Under the pieces are notes generated by a model. That model was given only the letters and a program-made list of their open reading frames with translations, had not been told where the DNA came from and did no database searches. A DNA stretch of 64,000 nt, taken from positions 3,038,001 to 3,102,000 of the forward strand of contig NC_018721.1 of NCBI RefSeq assembly GCF_000153485.2, in the 5' to 3' direction. The DNA is from Psychroflexus torquis ATCC 700755 (lineage in GTDB: Bacteria > Bacteroidota > Bacteroidia > Flavobacteriales > Flavobacteriaceae). The position numbers and the translations under genes were made by a program. Shown piece by piece: positions 54,281-63,189 of the stretch (positions are counted from its first letter, which is position 1; each line of letters begins with the position of its first letter).

Positions 54281-55819
54281 TTAAAAATTACTAGGATTTT
54301 TTATTATTTCTTTTGATCGGCTGATATGGTGGTCTAAAGTTTCTTTATTCATCTTTTTTAATAGACTCATCATCATATTCATGCGATGATTATTTTTGAA
54401 ATGCTCTTGTTTCTCGTGAAGAAAGTTCCAATAAAGATTATTGAACGGACAGGCGTCCTCGCCTTCTTTTTTACTAACAGAATACTGGCAGGACTTGCAG
54501 TAATTCCCCATCTTGTTGATATAACTCCCACTAGAAACATAAGGTTTTGTGGCCACAATTCCACCGTCTGCAAATTGACTCATTCCTCGGGTGTTGGTAA
54601 GTTCTACCCATTCTATGGCATCGATGTAGACCCCTAGATACCAAGCATCCACTTCATCGGGATCGGTCATAGTTAGCAAAGCAAAATTCCCTAAAATCAT
54701 AAGGCGTTGGATATGATGTGCATAAGCATCGTCTAGACTTTGGTTTACCGAATGTTTCAAGCAATTCATTTTAGTATCACCAGTCCAGTAGAAGTCAGGA
54801 AGTTTGTTGGTATTTTGAAGCTCGTTCTTGGATTTATATTCTGGCATTTCTTGCCAGTAAACTCCTCTCATGAATTCTCTCCATCCGAGAATTTGTCTTA
54901 TAAACCCTTCTATTTGAGAAATATCAATCTCTTCTTTGTGATCGTAGTAATAATCTAAGGTGGTTTCTATAACCTCTCTAGGAGAAAGCATTTTACTATT
55001 CATGGAAAACGATAGTCGAGAATGGAACAAAAACTTCTCATCTGTATGTAAAGCATCTTCATAATCTCCGAAGTGGACCAAAAGATGAGTACAGAAATAA
55101 TCGAGTACCTCTAGGCATTCTTTTCTTGATGTTGGCCATGGAAACTTTTCTTGGTCAATTCTACCCATAGTCTTTATGCCCATGGTCTCAATTTGTTTTA
55201 AGACTCCCTCAACATTTTTATCAAAGCCTTTAAACTTTGGAATTGGTGGTTTACCAGTCCATTTTTTGCGGTTGCTTTTATCAAAATTCCATTGACCACC
55301 TTCTGGTTTCTTATCATTAAGCATCATAATTTCATGCTTTTTACGCATGTCCCGATAAAAGTATTCCATCGTCATTTCCTTCTTTCCCTTGTAGAAGTTT
55401 TGTACATCATCTCTTTTTGTAAAGAAATGTTCTGAATCTTTAGCTTGACTTGAAATACTAAGTTTGTTGCAAATTGTTTTCAGATTTATATCCAGTCTAT
55501 ACTCGTCTGGGTAGAGATATTCAAAATGTTCTATCTCTTCCTCCTCAATAATCTTGTTGATATTATCGGATAAACTTTGTCGATTGAATTTATCATCGAT
55601 TTGAAAGTAAATTACTCGATGTCCTTGGGATTCTAGGTCTCTTTTGAAATTCCTCATCGAAAGAAAAAAGGCTACTACTTTTTGAACGTGATGCTTTACA
55701 TAACCGGTTTCTTCTTGACTTTCGGTCATGAAATAAATCACATCTTCAGATTTATTTTCAAACCAAGAGTGGCTGAGGTTGAGTTGATCTCCAAGGATTA
55801 ATCGTAAGGTTTTTTTCAT
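54281..55819 (-). CDS. FeS-type cryptochrome/photolyase (deoxyribodipyrimidine photolyase-related)
   Basis: About 512 residues from the ATG at 55817-55819, which gives the usual N-terminus MKKTLRLILGDQLN; an in-frame ATG 11 codons upstream (55852) is less likely. The protein belongs to the FeS-BCP/CryB/PhrB branch: the C-terminal half has the FAD-binding segments LGWREFMRGVYWQEMP and HHIQRLMILGNFALLTM, and cysteines in MNCLKHS, NYCKSCQYS and DACPFNNLYWNF that can hold the [4Fe-4S] cluster. Members repair (6-4) photoproducts with light or act as blue-light sensors. A second, DASH-type gene follows upstream on the same strand. Confidence 0.9.
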   Translation of the reverse strand: MKKTLRLILGDQLNLSHSWFENKSEDVIYFMTESQEETGYVKHHVQKVVAFFLSMRNFKRDLESQGHRVIYFQIDDKFNRQSLSDNINKIIEEEEIEHFEYLYPDEYRLDINLKTICNKLSISSQAKDSEHFFTKRDDVQNFYKGKKEMTMEYFYRDMRKKHEIMMLNDKKPEGGQWNFDKSNRKKWTGKPPIPKFKGFDKNVEGVLKQIETMGIKTMGRIDQEKFPWPTSRKECLEVLDYFCTHLLVHFGDYEDALHTDEKFLFHSRLSFSMNSKMLSPREVIETTLDYYYDHKEEIDISQIEGFIRQILGWREFMRGVYWQEMPEYKSKNELQNTNKLPDFYWTGDTKMNCLKHSVNQSLDDAYAHHIQRLMILGNFALLTMTDPDEVDAWYLGVYIDAIEWVELTNTRGMSQFADGGIVATKPYVSSGSYINKMGNYCKSCQYSVSKKEGEDACPFNNLYWNFLHEKQEHFKNNHRMNMMMSLLKKMNKETLDHHISRSKEIIKNPSNF

Positions 55820-56027
55820 TTCACTTTTTTTTCTGAATTTTATCTTCTTCATCTCAACTCATCGAAAAGGTCTCAAAATCTCATAGCCCTGATAGAAGCG
55901 TTATCCTTGACGGAAGTAGTGCTTTAGCAATAGTTTTATCCAAAAGCGACTGCAAAGAAGCTTCTGGATAGATATATATGGCTAGTGCTACGAGATCAAG
56001 ATTAAGCGGATAGCAGGTTCTCGGCTA

Positions 56028-57338
56028 TTAAAATAAACTATCCTGTAACCATGTTCGTTGATATTTTCCACCACTATCGTAACGGTCGGCTTGATTTTTA
56101 ATATTAAATTTTCGATCTCGTGGATCATTGCCTACACCAGAATTATACATCCAGTTGCCCCAATTGCTATGCACGTCATAATCCACGAGCATAGATTCGA
56201 AATAGGCGGCTCCAATGCGCCAATCCTGTTTCCATTCTTTGGCCCAATAGCTATTTACGTTCTGGCGACCGCGGTTGCTCATAAAGCCAGTTTCCTTAAT
56301 TTCTATCATATTGGCATTTACAAAATCCTCTGGGGTGTTTCCATTTATCCAGTCTCTCAGAGCCTTTTTGTTATTTCCCCAATCGTAATCCTTATTTAAT
56401 ACACCTCCAATTTGAAAAATTTTATTGCCGTGTTTAAGTGATATATATTTGAAATAATCACGCCAGATCAGCTCGAAAATTAGCCAATAGGTATCTTGGT
56501 TTTTCTTCACTTGCTTCTCAAATGCTCTAACCTCGTGGTAAATGGAAACGGCTGAGATAGAGCCATTGGCCAGCCAGGCTGAAAATTTTGAACTATAGTC
56601 TGTACCTAAAAGACCGTTACGAGTCTTTTTATAGTACTGTAACTTTTTGGTGTCCCAGAAATAATGTTCAATACGCTTCCAAGCTTCATTTTCTCCCCCT
56701 TTAAAAGGAAATGCCGATCGTGGATCGGTTTCAAAATTTTCCAAACCTAAATCTGATAGATTAGGTGCTTGGTTTCTTTCTTCTAATAAATGATGGGTAG
56801 GTCGGGGTTGAGGGGCTGGAACTTTTTGTCTTACTTCACTTTGCTTTTCACATTTTTTTCTGAAGTTGGTATAGACTTCCGGTATGTCTTGGAAACTTTC
56901 ATAAGGCAAATCTTCTGGGTGAAATAAAAATTGATCGTAGTTTTCTATAAAATCTGCATTTGGAAGAGCTGATTTAACTTTTGCTTCAACTCTCTTCTCT
57001 TCTCGGGTCCACTCAGTTTGGTAAAAAACAGATGTAATCGCATACCGTTCAGAGAGTTCTTTAAATACTTCAGAAGGATGCTTGTGTGCTATGTGAAGAC
57101 TTATGTTTAAGTCCTGAAGGTTGTCTGATAGTTGCTCAACACTTTCAATTAAGAACTTAGCTCTGTACTTTTCAGTTTTTTTAAAACCATACCGGGTCGT
57201 TTCAAAATGACTTGGATCAAAACAATAGACGCCAAGAACAGCGTTTTCACTTTGACAAGCATCGAAAAGAGACTTTTGATCTCGAGTTCGTAAATCGTTT
57301 CTAAACCAAACAATGGTTATTTTTTGTTTCTTCTGCAT
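56028..57338 (-). CDS. DASH-family cryptochrome
   Basis: A 436-residue photolyase/cryptochrome. The N-terminal antenna-binding domain starts [16 protein letters not shown] and contains [14 protein letters not shown]. The FAD-binding domain has [54 protein letters not shown] and the DASH-specific [31 protein letters not shown] proteins repair cyclobutane dimers in single-stranded DNA and may signal. The gene overlaps the DUF2256 mini-gene upstream by 22 bp, and a flavin reductase gene precedes that, so a small flavin/light operon is likely. Confidence 0.95.
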   Translation of the reverse strand: MQKKQKITIVWFRNDLRTRDQKSLFDACQSENAVLGVYCFDPSHFETTRYGFKKTEKYRAKFLIESVEQLSDNLQDLNISLHIAHKHPSEVFKELSERYAITSVFYQTEWTREEKRVEAKVKSALPNADFIENYDQFLFHPEDLPYESFQDIPEVYTNFRKKCEKQSEVRQKVPAPQPRPTHHLLEERNQAPNLSDLGLENFETDPRSAFPFKGGENEAWKRIEHYFWDTKKLQYYKKTRNGLLGTDYSSKFSAWLANGSISAVSIYHEVRAFEKQVKKNQDTYWLIFELIWRDYFKYISLKHGNKIFQIGGVLNKDYDWGNNKKALRDWINGNTPEDFVNANMIEIKETGFMSNRGRQNVNSYWAKEWKQDWRIGAAYFESMLVDYDVHSNWGNWMYNSGVGNDPRDRKFNIKNQADRYDSGGKYQRTWLQDSLF

Positions 57339-57454
57339 TTTTCGCTACAATATTTTACGTTATCCCAATTTTTCTCCCATTTCTTCCTCCAACTAAAAGG
57401 TAATCCACAAGTAAGGCAGATCTTTTCGGGCAAATTTGTTTTCTTGTGTGCCAT
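57317..57454 (-). CDS. DUF2256 mini-protein (zinc-ribbon-like)
   Basis: A 45-residue basic protein, [16 protein letters not shown] at the start. It has two cysteine pairs, CLTC (residues 13-16) and CSEKC (39-43), flanking the [17 protein letters not shown] segment typical of DUF2256. The spacing suggests a small zinc site. The family is often found next to cryptochrome or photolyase genes; here it overlaps the DASH gene start by 22 bp and begins one base after the flavin reductase stop, so all three are translated from one message. Function unknown. Confidence 0.88.
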   Translation of the reverse strand: MAHKKTNLPEKICLTCGLPFSWRKKWEKNWDNVKYCSEKCRRNKK

Positions 57455-57455
57455 G

Positions 57456-58091
57456 TTAATCTAAAGCTTTAATATTTTGACCTGGTCTTGCATAAGCAAA
57501 ACGTTTTATGAGTTCTGTACTTAAATATCCATCTAATCCAATTATTCCAGCACTTTTTGCTTTAGATAAATTTAATAAGCCGTCTTTTTCTTGGATTTCA
57601 CTAGGGAAAAGGAGATGTTGAATTTCTCCGATAATCAATCGACAGCCATTTTCTTCGATGAAATATTCATTGATGAACTCGCAACCCATTTTGATAACAG
57701 ATTCTTTTACAAATGGGGCTTTGAAATCTTTAATATACTCTTCAGATAAACCAACTTCTTTAAATTCGGAAATCCCTTCGTCATAATTAGCTGAGGTTTG
57801 GTGAGCTTTGTCTATGAAACTTTCGTGAATATGATTTACCGTAAACTGCTTGTTGTCTTTTAGATTTTCGTAAGTATCTCTATCTACGGTTAAAGGACGT
57901 AACATAAAACTAAGCATAGGGGGGTTGCTGCCAAGGTGAATAACCGAATTGAAAATAGCTAAGTTAGTAGTTCCTTCTTTGGAAATAGTGCCTATAAGAT
58001 TGCCAGATTTCACTCCTCCACAACTATTAATGAGGTGCATGCGTTCCAATTTCGGGAGTTCACTAATGTCTTTTTTGGTAAAATGTGTCAT
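57456..58091 (-). CDS. Flavin reductase-like FMN-binding split-barrel protein
   Basis: A 211-residue protein of the flavin reductase split-barrel family. The motif [44 protein letters not shown] covers the FMN-binding strand region, and [25 protein letters not shown] follows. Members bind FMN and may reduce flavin with NAD(P)H. It is the first gene of a run with DUF2256 and the DASH cryptochrome (1-bp gap), which makes a role in flavin supply to the photoreceptor attractive but unproven. A 73-bp gap separates it from the Old Yellow Enzyme gene. Confidence 0.85.
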   Translation of the reverse strand: MTHFTKKDISELPKLERMHLINSCGGVKSGNLIGTISKEGTTNLAIFNSVIHLGSNPPMLSFMLRPLTVDRDTYENLKDNKQFTVNHIHESFIDKAHQTSANYDEGISEFKEVGLSEEYIKDFKAPFVKESVIKMGCEFINEYFIEENGCRLIIGEIQHLLFPSEIQEKDGLLNLSKAKSAGIIGLDGYLSTELIKRFAYARPGQNIKALD

Positions 58092-58164
58092 AAAAAAAGG
58101 TCGATGATTAGTCGACCTAAATTTAGATATTGTTAAACCTTTTAGTGTTAAAAATTAAACAAAA

Positions 58165-59271
58165 TTAAGATACTTTTTCTTGATCTAATTTTGGATAATC
58201 GGTGTACCCTTTTTCACCTGGTACATAAAAGGTATCTCGATCCCAGTTTTGAAGCTCTGCATTTTTTTCGAAACGAAGGGGTAAATCTGGGTTAGAGATA
58301 AATAATCTACCATAGGCTACCATATCGGCATTGCCATCTTCAATTACTTTATTACCACTTTCTTGATCAAATCCTGCATTAATCATAAGGCTTCCTTTAT
58401 AAAGAGGCCTAAAGTGCTTAGCAATATTAGTAACTAGAAAATCTTTATCACTTACATCGTTAAAAGGTTCAGATAAATGTAAATAAGCTAGATCGTAGTC
58501 ATTAAGTTTTTCGACAATATATTCAAAAGTTGGAATTGTTTCTTCGTCTGCTTCGGTACCAAAAACACCGTGCAAAGAAGGATTTAATCTCACTCCAATT
58601 CTATTTTCTGGAAAAAATTCTTTTGTAGCTTCAATAATTTCAAATAGGATTCGAGCTTTATTTTCTTTCGAACCTCCATATTCATCTGTTCTGTGGTTAG
58701 ATGTATTATTGAAGAACTGATGGATTAAATAACCATTTGAAGAGTGAATTTCAACACCGTCAAAACCAGCCTCTACAGCATTTTTTGCCGCTCTTCTAAA
58801 ATCATTTACAGTTTCTTTCACTTCATCAGTGGTTAACGCTCTTGGCTCTACGGTGTCCATAAAGCCTTGGTAAGTGTAAGCTTTATCGTTTGGATTCACA
58901 GCACTTGGCGCTACAGGTTTATCACCATTATGAAAGTCAGGATGGGACATACGTCCAACATGCCAAACCTGTATAAATATTTTACCATCTTCTTTGTGGA
59001 CAGCATCGGTTACTTTTTTCCAACCTTCTATCTGTTGCGGCGTATATATACCGGCTGTATTAATGTAACCAATTGCTTCTGGAGACACTTGTGATCCTTC
59101 ACTTATAATTAGACCTGCGCTAGCTCTCTGTGTATAGTATTTGACGTGCATGTCGGTTGGAGTATTGTATTTATTGTCGGCACGACTGCGCGTCAAAGGT
59201 GCCATAATAACTCTATTTTTCAATTCTAAATCACCCATTTTTATGGGTTTTAATAAGGCTTGTTGACTCAT
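58165..59271 (-). CDS. Alkene reductase of the Old Yellow Enzyme family
   Basis: About 368 residues from the ATG at 59269-59271 (MSQQALLKPIKMGDLELKNRVIMAPLTRSRA); an in-frame ATG seven codons upstream is less typical. The TIM-barrel flavoprotein shows the substrate-binding pair in FDGVEIHSSNGYLIHQF, QVWHVGRMSHPDF, and the C-terminal FMN phosphate site MVAYGRLFISNPDLP. It reduces activated C=C bonds of enones, nitroalkenes or nitrate esters with NAD(P)H. It is most like the NemA/xenobiotic reductase group. Physiological substrate unknown; the flavin-rich neighbourhood is notable. Confidence 0.93.
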   Translation of the reverse strand: MSQQALLKPIKMGDLELKNRVIMAPLTRSRADNKYNTPTDMHVKYYTQRASAGLIISEGSQVSPEAIGYINTAGIYTPQQIEGWKKVTDAVHKEDGKIFIQVWHVGRMSHPDFHNGDKPVAPSAVNPNDKAYTYQGFMDTVEPRALTTDEVKETVNDFRRAAKNAVEAGFDGVEIHSSNGYLIHQFFNNTSNHRTDEYGGSKENKARILFEIIEATKEFFPENRIGVRLNPSLHGVFGTEADEETIPTFEYIVEKLNDYDLAYLHLSEPFNDVSDKDFLVTNIAKHFRPLYKGSLMINAGFDQESGNKVIEDGNADMVAYGRLFISNPDLPLRFEKNAELQNWDRDTFYVPGEKGYTDYPKLDQEKVS

Positions 59272-59343
59272 AATTAAACTAATTTTGAGCAAACTTAAGA
59301 CTTAATTAAAATTTTATAAGTTAATGCCTTTATAAATAAAAGC

Positions 59344-59351
59344 TACTTTTG
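59344..59351 (+). promoter_or_regulatory. -7 promoter element of csaA
   Basis: TACTTTTG matches TAnnTTTG, 44 bp before the ATG at 59396. Confidence 0.4.
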
Positions 59352-59395
59352 TCTGATTCCACTATAGATAAAAACTATAGTTAAACTATATCAAG

Positions 59396-59743
59396 ATGGA
59401 TACTTTTGAACACAATTTGAGTTGGTCTGATTTTCAAAAAGTCGAAATGCGAGTGGGGACTATACTTAAGGCAGAGCCATTTAAGCAAGCGAAAAAACCT
59501 GCTATACAGTTAGAAATTGACTTTGGAGACATAGGGATTAAACGCTCATCGGCTCAAATTACAGAACTCTATGACTTAGAAGAACTTATTGGAAAGCAAG
59601 TGATCGCTGTTCTCAATTTTCCTCCAAAACAAATCGCTACGATGATGAGTGAGTGCTTAATTTTAGCAGCAGTAGATTCTGATGTAGGTACTTCACTTTT
59701 GTCCCCAGATCATAGACTTAAAAATGGAACTCGGATTTCTTAA
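59396..59743 (+). CDS. csaA: CsaA-type tRNA-binding protein / chaperone
   Basis: A 115-residue OB-fold protein. FQKVEMRVGTILKAEPFKQAKKPAIQLEIDFG starts the EMAP/Trbp111 tRNA-binding domain and KQVIAVLNFPPKQIATMMSECLILAA closes it. CsaA dimers bind tRNA-like RNA and have export-related chaperone activity in Bacillus. The length is exactly that of stand-alone CsaA. It is convergent with aat, overlapping it by four bases. A full role here is not known. Confidence 0.9.
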   Translation: MDTFEHNLSWSDFQKVEMRVGTILKAEPFKQAKKPAIQLEIDFGDIGIKRSSAQITELYDLEELIGKQVIAVLNFPPKQIATMMSECLILAAVDSDVGTSLLSPDHRLKNGTRIS

Positions 59744-60393
59744 TTTTCAATTTCAGCGTGTAAGAGAGTTAAGAAGTTGTGTCTACTTACTTCCTCTGCG
59801 CCAAGACTTTCGAGGTGTTTGGTATACACCTGACAATCTATAAGGCGAATACCATTTTTCTCCATGTTTTTAACCAAAGTAATAAAGCCGTATTTGGAGG
59901 CATTATCCACTTCTGTAAACATACTTTCCCCACAGAATACGTTCTTGTCTTTCAGCAACAGGCCATAAAGTCCGCCCACAATCTTATCATCCTGCCAGAC
60001 TTCTATAGATTTGGCTATACCAGCCTTATGGAGTCCAATATAGCTAGTAATCATAGCATCTGTGATCCAAGTTCCGTCTTGTTTTTCCCTATTGATGTTA
60101 GCACATTTATTAATGACATATTCAAAATTCTCATTATATGTGACCCTGAAGGCTTTTTCATTAAAAAGCTTTTTCATGGATTTAGAAACATTTAATTTAT
60201 TTGGAAAGAGAATCATTCTTGGGTCTGGGCTCCACCATAAAATTGGTTGACCTTCTTCATACCAAGGGAAAATGCCATTTTCGTAAGCAACTTTTATCCG
60301 CTCTAAGCTAAGATCTCCCCCGAAGGCCAATAGGCCTTTTTCATCGGCAAATTTTGGGTGTGGAAAAATGATATCTGACGTAAGTTTATACAT
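59740..60393 (-). CDS. aat: Leucyl/phenylalanyl-tRNA--protein transferase
   Basis: A 217-residue enzyme. The N-terminal FPHPKFADEKGLLAFGGDLSLERIKVAYENGIFPWY and PILWWSPDPRMILFP, the central VWQDDKIVGGLYGLLLKDKNVFCGESMF and the C-terminal IDCQVYTKHLESLGAEEVSR all match Aat. It adds Leu or Phe to N-terminal Arg or Lys of proteins, marking them for ClpS/ClpAP degradation (N-end rule). Size is standard. Confidence 0.95.
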   Translation of the reverse strand: MYKLTSDIIFPHPKFADEKGLLAFGGDLSLERIKVAYENGIFPWYEEGQPILWWSPDPRMILFPNKLNVSKSMKKLFNEKAFRVTYNENFEYVINKCANINREKQDGTWITDAMITSYIGLHKAGIAKSIEVWQDDKIVGGLYGLLLKDKNVFCGESMFTEVDNASKYGFITLVKNMEKNGIRLIDCQVYTKHLESLGAEEVSRHNFLTLLHAEIEN

Positions 60394-60460
60394 GATTTAA
60401 AAATAAAATATTAAAACTAATTCTAAAAATAATGTAAAGGCATTTTGCCTTGTGTATTTT

Positions 60461-60503
60461 AAAAGTAAAAAGCTTCAGAATTCCTCTGAAGCTTTTTACT
60501 TTT
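60461..60503. terminator. Strong rho-independent terminator between the DUF3127 gene and aat
   Basis: A perfect 19-bp stem (60461-60479 with 60485-60503) with a 5-base loop. The A-rich and T-rich arms allow termination on either strand; it lies 15 bp after the restored DUF3127 stop. Confidence 0.92.
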
Positions 60504-60517
60504 AAATTGAATTAGAT

Positions 60518-60891
60518 TTAGAAAGGTAAATCGTCCTCATCATCATCATTCAAATCTTGAACTGGTTCAAACTGATCTGAAGGTGGAACAGGAGGGGCTC
60601 TGCCGTATTATTCTGTTCTGCATTTTCAATTCTCCAACCATTTAAAGAATTGAAGTATTTGGTTTCTCCCTGAGGGCTTACCCATTCTCTTCCTCTTAGG
60701 TTGATTCCAACTTTGACATCTTGACCAACATTATAGCTGTCTAATATGTTGGTTTTATCTTGAACAAATTCAATTAAGATGTGCTGTGGATACTGCTCTT
60801 CGGTAGTGACCACCATTTCTCTTTTTCTGAAACCGTTACTTCCAAATTCTTTTGTTTCTCCTAAGACTTTAATTTTTCCTTGTACTTCCAT
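60518..60891 (-). pseudogene. DUF3127-family protein gene with a one-base frameshift near its 3' end
   Basis: The first about 98 residues, MEVQGKIKVLGETKEFGSNG to GWRIENAEQNNTAE, match the DUF3127 family (an OB-fold-like protein of unknown function). In the present frame the protein ends at 60550 with an atypical tail (PLLFHLQISLNQFKI). One frame over, the sequence reads APPVPPSDQFEPVQDLNDDD and then EDDLPF with a TAA at 60518, the acidic tail normally found in this family (as in SSB proteins). Adding one base near 60600 (GCAGAGCCCC) restores a 124-residue product. Either a real mutation or a sequence error. The acidic DDLPF end is probably a protein-docking tail. Confidence 0.82.
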
Positions 60892-60893
60892 AA

Positions 60894-61766
60894 TTATTGT
60901 TTTGCGAGTAAAATATGTAAAGCTTTTTCAAGCTCATTTTTTTCTATATAGCATTGAGCAGTGGCGTGAAGCTGTTCTTTCGAGTTGCTTTTAACCAAAT
61001 GATCTAATTCATTTTCGTTGATATAAAATTCATTCTCTTGCTCTGTCGGTAGATATTCTAAATTCCCTAATTGACCTAAATTATTCCCAGTTAAAACAGA
61101 GCTTAATCGCACTGATTCTGGAAGTTGATCTACACCAATACCTGTTTTGGAAATAGGTTTTTCAACTTCAAACATTCCTTGATTAGCTCTAGAATACCAG
61201 TTGCCACCCATCCTGGAGACCAAATCTATTTTATGTTGATCGATATGTAAGCCCTCATCTAATAAGTCTTCTCGAATATGGATTTTAACCACTTCTGCAA
61301 TGATCAAGTTTCCTGCTCCACCTTCTTGACCTAAAGCAATAGTCTCATTTACTTTACATTCAAATTGGACAGGAGATTCTTTCACCCTTGGCGGAGTAAC
61401 AAGATCTGACTTCAACATGGTCAAACCAGATTTGGTAAACTCATTAATCCCTTGATCGTATTCTGTACTCGATAAAGACATTTGCTGTACCATATCCCAG
61501 TTAACGACATTTATCACAACTTCTTTGGTTTGCATTGCATTTTCCAAAGTATGTTTTATGGAATTATCTCTCACTCTTCTCACTGGAGAAAAAATCAAAA
61601 TAGGGGGGTTTGCACTAAAGACATTAAAAAAGCTATAGGGTGATAAATTGGGAACTCCATTTTCATCTACTGTACTAGCAAAAGCGATGGGGCGAGGACC
61701 TATAGACCCTGACAGCATACCATATACTTTTTTGGTTTCTAATTCAGAAGGTAAAAAACTTTTCAT
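60894..61766 (-). CDS. Flavin reductase family protein (FMN split barrel), 290 residues
   Basis: A 290-residue protein. Residues about 15-185 form the FMN-binding split barrel (LSGSIGPRPIAFASTVDENGVPNLSPYSFFNVFSANPPIL, then a VQFECKVNETIALGQEGGAGNLIIAEV segment). The last 100 residues are an extension with helical, Glu/Leu-rich sequence found in Bacteroidota homologs. It binds FMN; whether it is a reductase or a flavin sensor is unknown. It lies 2 bp upstream of the DUF3127 gene, so the two are cotranscribed. It is clearly distinct from the smaller flavin reductase at 57456. Confidence 0.85.
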   Translation of the reverse strand: MKSFLPSELETKKVYGMLSGSIGPRPIAFASTVDENGVPNLSPYSFFNVFSANPPILIFSPVRRVRDNSIKHTLENAMQTKEVVINVVNWDMVQQMSLSSTEYDQGINEFTKSGLTMLKSDLVTPPRVKESPVQFECKVNETIALGQEGGAGNLIIAEVVKIHIREDLLDEGLHIDQHKIDLVSRMGGNWYSRANQGMFEVEKPISKTGIGVDQLPESVRLSSVLTGNNLGQLGNLEYLPTEQENEFYINENELDHLVKSNSKEQLHATAQCYIEKNELEKALHILLAKQ

Positions 61767-61845
61767 ATTTAAATTTTTTCCAAAGGTAATTAATCTCTAT
61801 TGAAATTCTTTAAATAAGCACTAGGTTAGATCGTATTTCTAATAT

Positions 61846-62388
61846 TTATTTTTCCATTTCGAAGAAACTAAAAACAGAATTACCATAGCGGCGTTGTTGT
61901 TGAAAACTCTTTATGTGGTCAAGTTTAGAATGTTTCGAGTGCTCTATAATAAGAATTCCATCTTCATTCAGGAGTTTTCTTTCTCTCACTGCCGTTTCTA
62001 TAGCCTCAAAATTTTCTAGAGATAAATCGTAAGGAGGATCTGCAAAAATAAGATCTGCTTTAAGTGGTGTTTTTTGTAAATAGTCAAAAACATCACTTTT
62101 AATAACATCTAAGGCCACCTCAAGTTCATCAGCGGTTTTACTTAAAAACTTAATACAGTCGTAGTTTTTATCAATAGCAGTGATTCGTTGAGTGCCTCTC
62201 GAAGCAAATTCAAACGAAATACTTCCAATTCCTGCAAATAAATCTATAACTTCTATGTCTTGAAAGTGAATTCTATTATTCAATATATTGAAAAGCCCCT
62301 CTTTAGCCATGTCTGTTGTAGGTCTTACGGGGAGTTTTTTGGGAGCAATAATACGTCTACCCTTTAGATGTCCGGATACTATGCGCAT
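61846..62388 (-). CDS. rsmD: 16S rRNA (guanine(966)-N(2))-methyltransferase
   Basis: A 180-residue class I SAM methyltransferase. The N-terminus MRIVSGHLKGRRIIAPKKLPVRPTTDMAKEGLFNIL is typical of RsmD. The SAM site is VIDLFAGIGSISFEFASRG and the catalytic motif is DLIFADPPYD. It methylates G966 of 16S rRNA during 30S assembly. It starts 3 bp after the DUF3822 gene, so it is the last of a short operon that also holds the membrane-anchored protein upstream. Confidence 0.95.
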   Translation of the reverse strand: MRIVSGHLKGRRIIAPKKLPVRPTTDMAKEGLFNILNNRIHFQDIEVIDLFAGIGSISFEFASRGTQRITAIDKNYDCIKFLSKTADELEVALDVIKSDVFDYLQKTPLKADLIFADPPYDLSLENFEAIETAVRERKLLNEDGILIIEHSKHSKLDHIKSFQQQRRYGNSVFSFFEMEK

Positions 62389-62391
62389 AAG

Positions 62392-63189
62392 TTAGATCAA
62401 ATTATAATGTTCATTAAACCCTAGTTGATTTTCAAAATGATACGGAGTTTTTTTATTTGAAAACTCCATGGTTTTAATGTAGTTCGATAAAATTTGATAA
62501 GCTTTATTATCTTCAGACTTATCAAAATTACCTGTGAAATCGAGAATGAGTTCTTTTCGGTTCAAGTTTAATTCTTCAATGGTAAACAAAGCATAATAGG
62601 CGAAATCTTCAGCAGTTTCGAAAGTAAAAGCGTTGGAAAGTATAAGTTGTTCATTTCTAAAAGCAGCAAGATAAAACATATGCTTTGTTGAATGAAGTAA
62701 AAGATACTCATTGCTAGCTTTACTATTTATAAGTCCTTTTTCTATAAGACCTGTAAAAAGATGAGTAAAGGTAAAGGTTCCAAAAATATCGAAAAGATAA
62801 TTGTTGATATTAATATAGGGAATATATACTGTATTGGCCTTAGCTGAAGAAATCTCATCGAACGCAAAATCATCTCCCTCTATCAATTGACTGCTGTATT
62901 TTAGATAATGAGGTAGGTAATTTTGGTCAAAAAGGTCTTGAGGTACTATAGTAAATTGAGAATTTCCATAGATAACATCTACAGATTGGATGTGCTCTCT
63001 CTCTATAAAAGCGGTATTGATATTCGGCTTAATGAGATTAAGTAGTTCTGAAGTTGAAGACATAATCGGAATCTGAAATACGTTATACTCCAAAGGAGTT
63101 TGGTATTCATCTAGAATTAAAAAAGAAAATCCATCTTGTAAAATGAAGATGGATAAACTTTTATAGATATGTTTTGAGTGACCACTCAT
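62392..63189 (-). CDS. DUF3822-family protein
   Basis: A 265-residue protein. Motifs such as LSIFILQDGFSFLI, YIPYININNYLFDIFGTFTFTH and LLLHSTKHMFYLAAFRNEQLILSNAFTFETAEDFAYYALF correspond to the DUF3822 family, which has an actin/hexokinase-like (ASKHA) layout resembling PilM. No signal peptide or membrane helix is visible, so it should be cytoplasmic. Its ATG directly abuts the stop of the membrane-anchored protein gene (63190), and rsmD follows 3 bp later. The tight coupling with a membrane-anchored PilN-like partner is typical. Function unknown. Confidence 0.85.
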   Translation of the reverse strand: MSGHSKHIYKSLSIFILQDGFSFLILDEYQTPLEYNVFQIPIMSSTSELLNLIKPNINTAFIEREHIQSVDVIYGNSQFTIVPQDLFDQNYLPHYLKYSSQLIEGDDFAFDEISSAKANTVYIPYININNYLFDIFGTFTFTHLFTGLIEKGLINSKASNEYLLLHSTKHMFYLAAFRNEQLILSNAFTFETAEDFAYYALFTIEELNLNRKELILDFTGNFDKSEDNKAYQILSNYIKTMEFSNKKTPYHFENQLGFNEHYNLI

